Source of the DNA: Antribacter gilvus
Lineage (GTDB): Bacteria > Actinomycetota > Actinomycetes > Actinomycetales > Cellulomonadaceae
Direction of reading: 5' to 3'
Assembly (NCBI RefSeq): GCF_003946865.1
Contig: NZ_QXTH01000010.1
Coordinates: forward strand, 1 to 64,000
Length of the DNA: 64,000 nt
The notes below the pieces were generated by a model. That model worked only from the letters and a program-made list of their open reading frames with translations. It was not told where the DNA came from and ran no database searches. Every line of letters begins with the position of its first letter. The stretch's first letter is position 1. The position numbers were made by a program, and so were the translations under genes. This document shows positions 35,277 through 43,069 of the stretch, one piece after another.

Positions 35277-35635
35277 GAGCGGCCGGCCTCGTCCAGCAGC
35301 GCCTTGAGCTGGGCTGACTCCTCGGGTGTGAGCTGCTCGACGAAGTGCAGCAGGGCCGCACCCCGGTCGCCACCACCACTGGCCAGCGCGTCCTCCATCG
35401 CCTTGGCGGTGTGCTCGGCGCGGCCCTGTGTCGCCCAGTACACGTAGGCCCGGCCGGAACGCTCTCGCTCGACAAAGCCCTTCTGGAACAGGTTGTCCAG
35501 CACCGTCATGACAGTCGTATAGGCGCGTGTGCGCCCGTCCGGTAGGGCGTCTAGCACCTGGCGCACCGCCAAACGCCCGCCCGAGGACCAGAGCTGCTCC
35601 ATCACGAGCGCCTCCAGGTCACCCAGCTTCCGCAT
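35273..35635 (-). CDS. blaI: BlaI/MecI/CopY-family repressor
   Basis: The 120-residue protein contains the winged helix RKLGDLEALVMEQLWSSGGR, VLDALPDGRTRAYTTVMTVL and NLFQKGFVERERSGRAYVYW, followed by a helical dimerisation region. This matches BlaI-type repressors in length and motif. The start is ATG 35635, with GGGAG six bases upstream; a second ATG at 35647 is less well placed. Likely targets are its own promoter and the DUF2752 gene (operator at 35684), the beta-propeller gene (34227) and the TlpA-CcdA operon (37741). Confidence 0.9.
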   Translation of the reverse strand: MRKLGDLEALVMEQLWSSGGRLAVRQVLDALPDGRTRAYTTVMTVLDNLFQKGFVERERSGRAYVYWATQGRAEHTAKAMEDALASGGGDRGAALLHFVEQLTPEESAQLKALLDEAGRS

Positions 35636-35683
35636 CCTTGCTCCCATCCCTCGCCAACCTTGGCTGCCCGCCACGCAGGCATA

Positions 35684-35700
35684 TCCTATGCAGGTTAGTA
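35684..35700. promoter_or_regulatory. BlaI-type operator 2, between blaI and the DUF2752 gene
   Basis: TCCTA-N7-TAGTA matches the TACTA-N7-TAGTA core with one mismatch. It lies between the divergent starts at 35635 and 35734, so one site could serve both promoters. Confidence 0.6.
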
Positions 35701-35733
35701 GATCGCTACTGCCGCCATGAAACAGGGCTCGCA

Positions 35734-36192
35734 TTGCCGACAGCCACGACGCCCTTTCTCGGTCTCCAGGCCGAGCAGACCGATCGCCACCGGTGGCTGA
35801 CCGGGGGCGCCACGCTGGCACTCGGGGCCGCCATCCTGATGGCCGTCTTCGGCCTGCCTCCGGTGGACCTGCACGGCCCGCTGCACCTGCTCGGGATCAT
35901 GGACCCGTTCTGCGGCGGTACCCGCGCGGCCCGGTACGCCGCGCTGGGGAACCTCGTCGAGGCGTGGCGCTACAACCCGCTGAGCATCGTGATCGTGTAC
36001 GGCGCGCTGACGGCGGTCGTCCGGGCCGGAGTGGGCCTGGTCACCCGGCGGTGGTTCACGCTGACGATCGGGTGGACTCCGGTCCGACGGCGCTGGGTGA
36101 TCGCCGTCGCCCTCGTGCTGCTGGTTTTACTCGAGGTCCGACAGCAGCTGCGCGCCGACCTGCTCATGGCGGGCACCAGCACCTGGCCCTGA
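35734..36192 (+). CDS. DUF2752 membrane protein
   Basis: About 152 residues with three helices (about 25-45, 75-100, 125-143). The DUF2752 signature, a 'C-P-x-C/G-G-T-R' type block, appears as GIMDPFCGGTRAARYAALGN followed by NLVEAWRYNPL. The function of the family is unknown. It is often encoded beside membrane and secretion genes. The start is uncertain: TTG 35734 has AGGG upstream. It is divergent from blaI across a BlaI-like operator. Confidence 0.75.
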   Translation: MPTATTPFLGLQAEQTDRHRWLTGGATLALGAAILMAVFGLPPVDLHGPLHLLGIMDPFCGGTRAARYAALGNLVEAWRYNPLSIVIVYGALTAVVRAGVGLVTRRWFTLTIGWTPVRRRWVIAVALVLLVLLEVRQQLRADLLMAGTSTWP

Positions 36193-36247
36193 CGCGGTCC
36201 ATCCGGCACCTCTCAGGTCCCGGTACCACTCAAGGTCCAGGTATCGC

Positions 36248-37030
36248 TCAAAGGAGTGTGTTGAATCCGCCGATCCACCCCTGCATCTGACCGGTCAGGT
36301 AGCTCCAGAGACCCGTGGCCAGGGCCAGTCCGATCAGGACCAGCATCCCGCCGCCGGCCCGCATGATCGCGAGCCGGTGCCGGCGCAGGAACCCGAGCAT
36401 CCGGTCCGACCCCAGGCCGAGCGCCACCAGCAGGAACGGGACCCCGAGCCCCAGGCTGTAGGCCAGGCCCAGGCCCACCCCACGCCCGGCCGACGCCTCG
36501 TCCAGGGCGAGCGCCTGCACCGCGGCCAGGGTCGGGCCCATGCAGGGCGTCCAGCCCAGGCCGAACACGATGCCCAGCAGCGGCGCACCCCACAGACCGG
36601 CGCGCGGGCCGATGTGCAGCCGTGCCTCGCGCTGCAGGAACGGGAGCGCGCCGAGGAACGCGAGGCCCATCAGGATCACCACGACGCCCAGGACCCGGGT
36701 GAGGACCTCTTCCCAGCGCACCAGGTACGCGCCGACCGCGCCGGCCGCCGCCATTAGCGCCACGAAGACGATGGTGAACCCGAGCACGAACAGCGCGACG
36801 CCGAGCACCACCCGGCCGCGCCCGGACAGGCCCGCCCGGCGGGGCGGCGTCGTCCCGCCCGAACCGGGGGGCGCCGCGCCGGCCGCCGCCATCCCGCTGA
36901 CGTAGCCCACGTACCCGGGCACGAGCGGTAGCACGCACGGGGACGCGAACGAGACCGCGCCGGCGAGCACGGCGATCGGCACGGCGAGCAGCATCGAGCC
37001 GCTGAACGCCAGCTCGGCCAGACCGGTCAT
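36248..37030 (-). CDS. CcdA-family thiol-disulfide transport protein (second copy)
   Basis: The 260-residue, six-helix protein has both CcdA motifs, [17 protein letters not shown] and [12 protein letters not shown]. It carries a Gly/Pro-rich cytosolic insert after the first motif ([16 protein letters not shown]) that the first copy lacks. ATG 37030 overlaps the stop of the TlpA-like gene (ATGA), so the pair is expressed as a unit that would keep the lipoprotein's CPPC reduced. Confidence 0.92.
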   Translation of the reverse strand: MTGLAELAFSGSMLLAVPIAVLAGAVSFASPCVLPLVPGYVGYVSGMAAAGAAPPGSGGTTPPRRAGLSGRGRVVLGVALFVLGFTIVFVALMAAAGAVGAYLVRWEEVLTRVLGVVVILMGLAFLGALPFLQREARLHIGPRAGLWGAPLLGIVFGLGWTPCMGPTLAAVQALALDEASAGRGVGLGLAYSLGLGVPFLLVALGLGSDRMLGFLRRHRLAIMRAGGGMLVLIGLALATGLWSYLTGQMQGWIGGFNTLL

Positions 37031-37698
37031 CGGGTGCTCCCGGAGCCCGTGCTCACAGAGCCCGTACCCTCGGCGAGCACGTCCTCGACCAGCGTCTCGA
37101 GGGTGGACCGATCGGCCTGCCCGATGACACGTGCCGCCACCATCCCGTCGCCGTCCACCACCACCGTGGTCGGCACCGCCTGCAGCGGCACGACGCCGTT
37201 CAGGTCGGCCACCACCCGCCCGGTGCGGTCCTGGATGCTCGGGTAGGGGATGTCGAAGGTGCGCTCGAAAGCCTTGGCCGTCGGGGCCTCGTCCTCGGTG
37301 TTGATCCCGAGGAACCGCACGCCGTCCGCCTCGAGCTGCCCGGCCAGGGTCACCAGATCTGGTGCCTCGGCGCGGCACGGCGGGCATGCGGCGTACCAGG
37401 TGTTCAGCACGAGGACGTCGGCCACCCAGTCGTCGGTGTCGACCTCCTTGCCGTCGAAGTCGGTCCCCGTGACCCGCACGGGACCCTCGCGGTCGCCCGG
37501 GTCCCAGGTCCGCACCGAGCCGTCACCGGACACGTAGCCCTGGTCCACCGCCTGGCCGGCGCCTGACTGAGCGGCACACCCGGCGAGAAGAACCACGGCC
37601 AAGACCGCGGCAAGTGCCACCACGGCACGACGACGGCGAAGGGCGTAACGCGTCGTTGCGCCCGTGGCGACGCTGGCAGGGGTACAGGTTGTGTTCAT
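37027..37698 (-). CDS. TlpA/ResA-like thioredoxin lipoprotein
   Basis: The 223-residue protein has a lipoprotein signal peptide with lipobox LLAGC. The outer thioredoxin domain has [17 protein letters not shown] (CPPC near residue 106) and the cis-Pro region [14 protein letters not shown]. It should reduce haem-binding cysteines or other oxidised envelope thiols. ATG 37698 is preferred, with AGGAG upstream; an in-frame ATG six codons earlier overlaps that RBS. Expression is probably repressed by BlaI through the site at 37741. A fragment with the same C-terminal sequence is left at 23398. Confidence 0.9.
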   Translation of the reverse strand: MNTTCTPASVATGATTRYALRRRRAVVALAAVLAVVLLAGCAAQSGAGQAVDQGYVSGDGSVRTWDPGDREGPVRVTGTDFDGKEVDTDDWVADVLVLNTWYAACPPCRAEAPDLVTLAGQLEADGVRFLGINTEDEAPTAKAFERTFDIPYPSIQDRTGRVVADLNGVVPLQAVPTTVVVDGDGMVAARVIGQADRSTLETLVEDVLAEGTGSVSTGSGSTR

Positions 37699-37740
37699 AG
37701 ATGGGTTTCTCCTCATGCTCGACGGATGTGCCGAGCCTAT

Positions 37741-37757
37741 TACTAGGTCGCATAGTA
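37741..37757 (-). promoter_or_regulatory. BlaI-type operator 3, upstream of the TlpA-CcdA operon
   Basis: TACTA-GGTCGCA-TAGTA has the same core and N7 spacing as operator 1. It lies 43 bases before the start at 37698 and overlaps AT-rich sequence that could hold the -10 element. Confidence 0.75.
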
Positions 37758-37897
37758 GTTTGTCGGGTGGTAGTTCGATCCGCGCACCCGGGTCGCGAGT
37801 GCTGGCAACTTGTGACCGGAGCTATCGTGTCCAATCGTCCAGGCCGAGGTGTGCCGAGGTGTGCAGGGTCGCCTCCGGTCGGCTGGGGCCTGTCCCG

Positions 37898-39268
37898 TCA
37901 GGTCAAGGGGATGACTGCGCGGTACTTCCCGCCCGAGGTGTACTGCGGTCGTTCGTCGGTGCGGGTGACCGTGACGTGGCCGAGTCGGTGGTCGGTGAGC
38001 AGCCGGGTGAGCGCGGTGTTCAGCGTCTGCCAGACCTGTTCGGTGTCGGCGCCGGGCGCTGGTCGCAGGCGAATGCTGAGGTTCGTCGGAGTGGTCTGCA
38101 CGACCTGGAAGCGCTCAACTCCGGGCAGGCGTTCGAGGGCCAGGCTGATGCTCAGAGGCGCGATCGTGACCGGCTGGCCGCTGTGCGCCGGGAAGGTGAG
38201 CAGGTCGGCCGCGCGGCCTTGAACCTGGAGCGCGGGCAGCGGGTCGCCGCACGGGCAGGGGTCAGGCCGGACCAGGACGGCGTCGCCGAGGTCGTAGCGC
38301 ACGATCGGCTGGGTGCGGTTGGCGAGGTTGGTCAGCAGCGCGGTGTGGGACCGCTGACCGGGCGGGACCGGTTGATGGTCCGCGTCGACTGGTTCGAAGA
38401 TGGCCCAGTCGCTGTTGAGGTGTAGCCAGCCGTGCGCGCAGCTTTGGCTGAGGAAGGGGCATTCGTTCGCCGCGTAGCTGTGGCGCACCTTGGCGCCGAA
38501 CGCTGTGGCGATTCGGTCGTACTCGGGTGCGGGCAGACCCTCGGCGGACAGGACCACCAGGGCCGGGTCGATGCGCAGGCGGCCGGCCTGCTGCTCGGTG
38601 GCCAGCAGGGCGCCCACGCTGGCGTAGGGGGCCAGGAGGGCTGGGCCGAAGGCGTTGAGCGCCTCGACCAGCTCGGGCATCGGGGTGTGCACGCCGAAGA
38701 CCGCGATCCTGTTGCGGCGCAACCGGTTCTTGCGCAGCGCGGCGGCGGCGGTGGTGGAGGCGAAGTGGTCGCCGGTGGCGATGACCATGGCGGTGCGCCC
38801 GCCGCGAGCCACGACACGGGCGACGTCGGCCGCGGTGAGCCAGGAACTCAGCGTGCGTGCACCCACCGCGCCGGTGACGGCGAGGACACGCTGGTCGGTC
38901 AGGAAGATGCCGGGCGTGCCGGTGGTCCCCGAGGTGGTGGAGACCGTGTAGCGGCCGAGGAACTTCTGTCCGATCAGCGCGGGGACCTCGACGAACGCGC
39001 GTACCGCGGCGAGGGTGACGGACGGGTCGGTGACCCAGTCGTCGAACCGCGGCATGAGCTCGGCCTTGCTGGTGACCGGCAGCAGCGTCGGGTCGGTGAC
39101 GCGTTCGGGCACGTTGCGGTAGTGCTCGCGGTAGTAGGGCGAGCGGGCGCGGGCGAAGGCGACCAGGTCGGCGAGCCGGTCACGCTGCCGCCGCGCAATC
39201 GCGTCCTTGCCTTGCCTGCGGGCGGCGCGCGCGTCACGCAGCAGCGACAAGCGGCTTTCCGTCGTCAT
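37898..39268 (-). CDS. Adenylate-forming CoA-ligase-like protein (PaaK/CapK family)
   Basis: The 456-residue protein resembles phenylacetate-CoA ligase-like and CapK-type enzymes. It has RARSPYYREHYRNVPERVTD at the N-terminus, the phosphate loop STTSGTTGTPGIFLTD near residue 115, VVLSAEGLPAPEYDRI and HSYAANECPFLS in the middle, and RYDLGDAVLV with CPCGDPLP near the end. The C-terminal lid contains SGGKYRAV, a plausible catalytic Lys. It should activate a carboxylic acid with ATP; the acid is unknown. It is the last gene of an ArsR-lspA-CDF-ligase operon with four-base overlaps, an unusual partnership for this enzyme class. Confidence 0.8.
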   Translation of the reverse strand: MTTESRLSLLRDARAARRQGKDAIARRQRDRLADLVAFARARSPYYREHYRNVPERVTDPTLLPVTSKAELMPRFDDWVTDPSVTLAAVRAFVEVPALIGQKFLGRYTVSTTSGTTGTPGIFLTDQRVLAVTGAVGARTLSSWLTAADVARVVARGGRTAMVIATGDHFASTTAAAALRKNRLRRNRIAVFGVHTPMPELVEALNAFGPALLAPYASVGALLATEQQAGRLRIDPALVVLSAEGLPAPEYDRIATAFGAKVRHSYAANECPFLSQSCAHGWLHLNSDWAIFEPVDADHQPVPPGQRSHTALLTNLANRTQPIVRYDLGDAVLVRPDPCPCGDPLPALQVQGRAADLLTFPAHSGQPVTIAPLSISLALERLPGVERFQVVQTTPTNLSIRLRPAPGADTEQVWQTLNTALTRLLTDHRLGHVTVTRTDERPQYTSGGKYRAVIPLT

Positions 39269-39918
39269 GGCTGATCCTTGGTTGTGCTCGGGTGGCCCTC
39301 TGCAGGCGCGGTCTCGTTGGTCTCGTGCCAGGCTTTGCGGCCGGACTGCACCGCCAGGCCGGCCACGGCCAGGGCGACCACAGGGTCGGCCCACCACCAG
39401 CCGAGCGTGGCGTTGAGCCCTAGTCCGGCCAGCACGGTCACGGACAGCGCGTTGGACATCCAGGTCTCGGTGGACTGCGCCACCAGCACCGGGTTGTTCA
39501 GCTCCCGCCCGATGCGGCGCTGAGCCACCGCGACTGGGACCATCACGAGCAGGGCGACCACGTTGAGCACGATCCCGATCAGCGACTCGCCGGCCTTGTC
39601 CTGCGTGACCAGGTCACGGATCGACTCGAAGCCCACGAACGCGGCCAGGGCGTAGAAGGTGACCGCGATGGCGCGCAGTGCGGGTCGCTGTCGGGCGTGC
39701 GCACCCGCCCGCAGCTGCCAGATCACCACGCTGGCGGCGAAGACCTCGATCGCGGAGTCGATACCGAAGCCGACCAGGGCGATGGAGCCGACCGCCAGCC
39801 CGGCGGTCACGGCGACGACTCCTTCGACGACGTCCCAGACGATGATGAACCACGCCAGGGCCAGCCCGCGCCGCACGAGCGTGCCTTGCGCTGGTGTGCC
39901 TTGCGCTGGCCGGGTCAC
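39265..39918 (-). CDS. Short cation diffusion facilitator-type transporter
   Basis: The 217-residue protein covers only the six-helix transport domain of the CDF family. The site residues are GIDSAIEVFAA in TM2 and WWWADPVVALAVAG in the TM5-6 region. The cytosolic metal-binding C-terminal domain is absent. The N-terminus carries a duplicated AQGT unit. GTG 39918 overlaps the lspA stop (GTGA), and its own stop overlaps the ligase start (ATGA). Substrate metals cannot be inferred from these residues alone; the ArsR regulator of the operon suggests Cd, Zn or Pb. Confidence 0.8.
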   Translation of the reverse strand: MTRPAQGTPAQGTLVRRGLALAWFIIVWDVVEGVVAVTAGLAVGSIALVGFGIDSAIEVFAASVVIWQLRAGAHARQRPALRAIAVTFYALAAFVGFESIRDLVTQDKAGESLIGIVLNVVALLVMVPVAVAQRRIGRELNNPVLVAQSTETWMSNALSVTVLAGLGLNATLGWWWADPVVALAVAGLAVQSGRKAWHETNETAPAEGHPSTTKDQP

Positions 39919-40424
39919 GGCGCTGCTTCTCTCACGGTGGTGCTGTCGGTGGTGCGCAGGCTGGCCAGGACGAGTGTTGCGGCGCCGAGAGTGAGGAAGA
40001 CGTCGGCGAGGTTGAAGGTCGGGAACCAGCCGGAGTGCAGGTAGTCGGTGACGACCCCGTCAGCGGCGCGGTCGGCGAGGTTGGCGACCGCTCCGGCCAA
40101 CATCGCGGCCAGGCCCAGCCGCACGGGCCAGGTCGCGGTGCGAGCGGTGCGCCAGGCGAACACCGCCAGCCCGGCGACGATGAGCCCGGTGCCGCCGAGC
40201 ACGACCCCGGTGGGCAGCCTCTCGCCGAGGCTGAACGCCACGCCGGGGTTGAACGTCAGCCGTAGCTGGATCACCTGCAGATCCACGGAGGTGCCGTCGG
40301 CCAGTGCCCGGCTCGCCCAGGCCTTCAGGCCGAGGTCGAGCGCAGCCAGCACCGCGGCGGTCGCGGCCAGACCGACACGGGCTCGGATCACCCTGGCTGT
40401 CTGGTCTCGATCTTCGATGCTCAT
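39915..40424 (-). CDS. lspA: Lipoprotein signal peptidase (signal peptidase II)
   Basis: The 169-residue, four-helix membrane protein has the LspA motifs FNPGVAFSLG, AGAVANLADRAADGVVTDYL and FPTFNLADVFLTLGA. The two catalytic Asp residues lie in NLADR near 116 and NLADV near 138. It cuts the signal peptide of diacylated prolipoproteins. Every bacterium already has one, so this is an accessory copy. LspA paralogues occur repeatedly next to metal-resistance genes. Placed behind an ArsR repressor, it may be induced by metals, perhaps to process island lipoproteins. Confidence 0.92.
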   Translation of the reverse strand: MSIEDRDQTARVIRARVGLAATAAVLAALDLGLKAWASRALADGTSVDLQVIQLRLTFNPGVAFSLGERLPTGVVLGGTGLIVAGLAVFAWRTARTATWPVRLGLAAMLAGAVANLADRAADGVVTDYLHSGWFPTFNLADVFLTLGAATLVLASLRTTDSTTVREAAP

Positions 40425-40518
40425 GACAGGGCCCCACGACGGCTGCGCGCTTCCGGCTTGCGTGACCCAGCGTCCACACCGAGTGCCGGTTCGTGGTGGG
40501 AGAGCCCGCGCGCGTCAC

Positions 40519-40914
40519 TCATCGAGCACGTTCCGTCGTCTCCTGGACCACCTCGGCCGGGAGATCCGTGCCGTAGTTCGGGCACAGCGCCACGGCGTAC
40601 CCGGTCGCGGCGAGCAGGGTTTCCGCCGCCGCCAGCAGGTCCATCAGCTCCGGGCGGGCGAGGCTGTAGAACACCTGCCGTCCCTGCGGGCGGCCCACCA
40701 CCAGCGCACAGTCACGCAGGCAGGCCACGTGCGCCGAGATCGTGGACTGCGCCATCCCCAGCTCGGCGACCAGGTCCGCGACCCGCGCCTCACTCCGGGC
40801 CAGGCGTTGCACGATCGCCAGCCGCGTGGCGTCCGAGAGGCTGTGGAACAGCGCCACCGCCGGGTCCAGCCCCGCGCTCGACGCGAGGCACCCCTCCGTG
40901 CTATTCATCGTCAT
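40519..40914 (-). CDS. CmtR-like ArsR-family repressor (second of three)
   Basis: The 131-residue repressor has LSDATRLAIVQRLARSEARV, the recognition region LGMAQSTISAHVACLRDCAL and a distal Cys in VALCPNYG. The Cys arrangement is that of CmtR-type Cd/Pb sensors. ATG 40914 lies inside operator 2 and no Shine-Dalgarno is seen. It is divergent from the methyltransferase gene at 40959, only 44 bp away, and upstream of lspA, so one operator can control both arms of the cluster. It is closely similar to the ArsR at 44638, which suggests a duplication within the island. Confidence 0.9.
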   Translation of the reverse strand: MTMNSTEGCLASSAGLDPAVALFHSLSDATRLAIVQRLARSEARVADLVAELGMAQSTISAHVACLRDCALVVGRPQGRQVFYSLARPELMDLLAAAETLLAATGYAVALCPNYGTDLPAEVVQETTERAR

Positions 40915-40928
40915 AACACGATGATACC
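40905..40928. promoter_or_regulatory. ArsR operator 2 (TCATCG-N8-CGATGA), shared divergent site
   Basis: The same inverted repeat as at 22374, with the repressor's ATG at the identical position in the spacer. It lies 35 bases before the divergent methyltransferase start. Confidence 0.8.
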
Positions 40929-40958
40929 AGTCATTCCGGATAGAAACGAGGTTGGGCG

Positions 40959-41591
40959 ATGTTGATGAACAAGGCCGAGACCGTCCTGGTGAACTCCCCG
41001 CCCCGACGCTGGCTGCAACGCTTCTACGAGGTCCGGGTGCTGTTGCGGTTCGGTGGCCGGCTGCTCCCCGGGGCGCGGGCGCTGGAGATCGGCTGCGGCT
41101 CCGGGTACGGCTCGCAGCTGGTGCTGGAGCGGTTCGGCGCAACGAGCGTGGACGCCGTGGACCTCGACCCCGTGATGATCGAGCGTGCCCGGCGGCGCCT
41201 GGCTCGTTTCGGCGACCGGGTGCGGCTGGTGCAGGGCAGCGCGAGCGATCTACGTGCGGCGGTGGGTGCCGAGGATGGCGGCTATGACGCGGTGTTCGAC
41301 TTCGCGATCGTCCACCACATCCCGCACTGGCGTGCGGCCGTCGCCGAGGTCGCCAGGGTGCTCGCCCCGGGCGGCCGGTTCTACTTCGAGGAGGTCACCG
41401 CCCACGCCCTGGCCCGCCCCACCTACCAGCGGCTGTTCGACCACCCCAGCGAGGACCGGTTCACCGCCGAGCAGTTCCTCGACGAGCTGGCCCGCCACGG
41501 GCTCGTCGTCCTCGGGTCGACCACCCGGATCTGCGGCGACTACCTGCTCGGTGTCGCGGCCAAGCCCGTGCCGGCCGGGAGCGACCGGTGA
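40959..41591 (+). CDS. SAM-dependent methyltransferase, class I
   Basis: The 210-residue protein has motif I ALEIGCGSGYGSQL, the acidic end of strand 2 in DAVDLDPVMIERA, and DAVFDFAIVHHIPHW and LAPGGRFYFEEV as post-motifs. The pattern is that of small-molecule or lipid methyltransferases of the UbiE-like group. The target is unknown. It is the first gene of the rightward arm of the ArsR-controlled cluster. Its TGA overlaps the GTG of the next gene (GTGA). An in-frame ATG two codons downstream is an alternative start; GAGG lies about eight bases before the first ATG. Confidence 0.85.
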   Translation: MLMNKAETVLVNSPPRRWLQRFYEVRVLLRFGGRLLPGARALEIGCGSGYGSQLVLERFGATSVDAVDLDPVMIERARRRLARFGDRVRLVQGSASDLRAAVGAEDGGYDAVFDFAIVHHIPHWRAAVAEVARVLAPGGRFYFEEVTAHALARPTYQRLFDHPSEDRFTAEQFLDELARHGLVVLGSTTRICGDYLLGVAAKPVPAGSDR

Positions 41592-42217
41592 CGGCCGTCG
41601 CCGCCTTGGCGCTGTTCGTCGTCTTCATGCTGCTCAGTGGTGGCGTACGGACGCTGATCCAGCGCCGCCGTACCGGTGACACCGGAAACCGGCGCAGGTC
41701 GGCGGCACGCGGCACGCCCGAGTGGTGGGGGCTCGCCGTGGCCGATCTCGGGTTCCTGATGGTGGGCCTCGGCGCCCCGGTCGCCGCCCTGGCCGGCGTC
41801 CCGCCGCTGACCGTCGCCGATCACCCGGCGGTGCATGGCCTGGGCATCGTGCTCGCGGTAGTCGGCATCCTCGCAACCTTCGGCGCCCAGCTGGTGTTGG
41901 GCGCCTCCTGGCGGATTGGGGTCGACCCGAGCGAGCACACCGCGCTGGTGACCACCGGTGCGTTCCGGCTGGTGCGCAACCCGGTCTTCACCGCCGCGCT
42001 CGTCACGTTCCTGGGGGTGGCGCTGATGGTGCCCAACGCCGTTGCGATCGCGGGCCTTGCGGTCACGCTCACCGGAATGGAGATCCAGGTCCGCCTGGTC
42101 GAAGAGCCGCACCTCCGCCGCGTCCACGGCGCCACCTACACCGACTACTCCTCACGCGTCGGACGCTTCCTGGCTGGCCTGGGCCGGCTGCGGGGCGACC
42201 ACCCGCACGGGAGCTGA
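41588..42217 (+). CDS. Isoprenylcysteine-methyltransferase-like (ICMT/PEMT) membrane protein
   Basis: The 209-residue protein has four or five helices and the ICMT/PEMT-type C-terminal signature: HTALVTTGAFRLVRNPVFTA, then EIQVRLVEEPHLRRVHGATY and YSSRVGRFLAG. Bacterial members methylate small hydrophobic or lipid substrates using SAM. The gene is coupled to the preceding soluble methyltransferase and lies two bases before the AraC-type regulator, giving a tight three-gene unit. Confidence 0.82.
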   Translation: MTAVAALALFVVFMLLSGGVRTLIQRRRTGDTGNRRRSAARGTPEWWGLAVADLGFLMVGLGAPVAALAGVPPLTVADHPAVHGLGIVLAVVGILATFGAQLVLGASWRIGVDPSEHTALVTTGAFRLVRNPVFTAALVTFLGVALMVPNAVAIAGLAVTLTGMEIQVRLVEEPHLRRVHGATYTDYSSRVGRFLAGLGRLRGDHPHGS

Positions 42218-42219
42218 CG

Positions 42220-42981
42220 ATGTGGCAGGGAACCGTGGTGCTGCGACCCGGCCGCCTGATCTACGCCGGTCGGCTGGGTGTCGCCCATTCGCACCGGCAT
42301 GCCGCGGTCCAGCTGGTGCTCGCCACCACCGAGCCGGTGCGGCTGCGCGACGAGTCCGGCGCCGAATGCCAGGGTCACGCGGCCGTCATCCCGTCCGGCG
42401 CAGTGCACGAGATGGCCGGCGGCTGCGCGGGGCTGATCGCGTGGATCGACGCCGACGGGCTGCTCGGCCAGGCACTGACCAGGCGGGTGCGGTGCACAGG
42501 TCTGCCACTCGACTCCGTCATCGCGTGGGCCGCGGCGGCGCAGCCGCTGCTCGACGACGACATCCGGGCCGCAGCCCTGGCCGGGGGCACCCCGAGCACA
42601 GTGATCGACCAGGTCCTGGGCACGCTCGCCGATGCAAGCCCGCTCGCCGAGAAGCCGCTGCACCCGGCGCTGCAGCGAGCAGTCGCCCTGCTGCCGACGC
42701 TGCTCGACGACTCGGTCCACCTGGGGCAGCTCGCTGGGGCGGCCGGAATCTCGGCCAGCCGGCTCGGGCACCTGTTCAGCGACGAGCTCGGCCTGCCGTT
42801 TCGGGCACATGTACGGTGGGCGCGCCTACAACGGGCGATCGACCATGCCCGGCGCGGCGTCACGCTCACCGAGGCCGCTCACGCCGCCGGGTTCGCGGAC
42901 AGCGCGCACCTGACCCGCGTCTGCCACGAGATGTTCGGTCTGCCCCCGTCGCTCCTGGCTCGCGCCGTGGACTGGCACTGA
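42220..42981 (+). CDS. AraC-family transcriptional regulator
   Basis: The 253-residue protein has an N-terminal cupin-like sensor part (HSHRHAAVQLVLAT, SGAVHEMAGG) and a C-terminal double HTH: HLGQLAGAAGISASRLGHLF then VTLTEAAHAAGFADSAHLTR and CHEMFGLPPSLL. His residues in the cupin part could bind a metal or small ligand. It probably regulates either its own operon or the sterol-desaturase-like gene that follows 88 bp later. It adds a second input to a cluster already controlled by ArsR. Confidence 0.88.
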   Translation: MWQGTVVLRPGRLIYAGRLGVAHSHRHAAVQLVLATTEPVRLRDESGAECQGHAAVIPSGAVHEMAGGCAGLIAWIDADGLLGQALTRRVRCTGLPLDSVIAWAAAAQPLLDDDIRAAALAGGTPSTVIDQVLGTLADASPLAEKPLHPALQRAVALLPTLLDDSVHLGQLAGAAGISASRLGHLFSDELGLPFRAHVRWARLQRAIDHARRGVTLTEAAHAAGFADSAHLTRVCHEMFGLPPSLLARAVDWH

Positions 42982-43069
42982 ACGACGCCCCAGAACGACG
43001 CCATGGAAACGCTGCCACGAGGGTTAGCGAGTTTGTTCAAGCCGCGGCGGATGGTCGGGCTGCAGGCTC

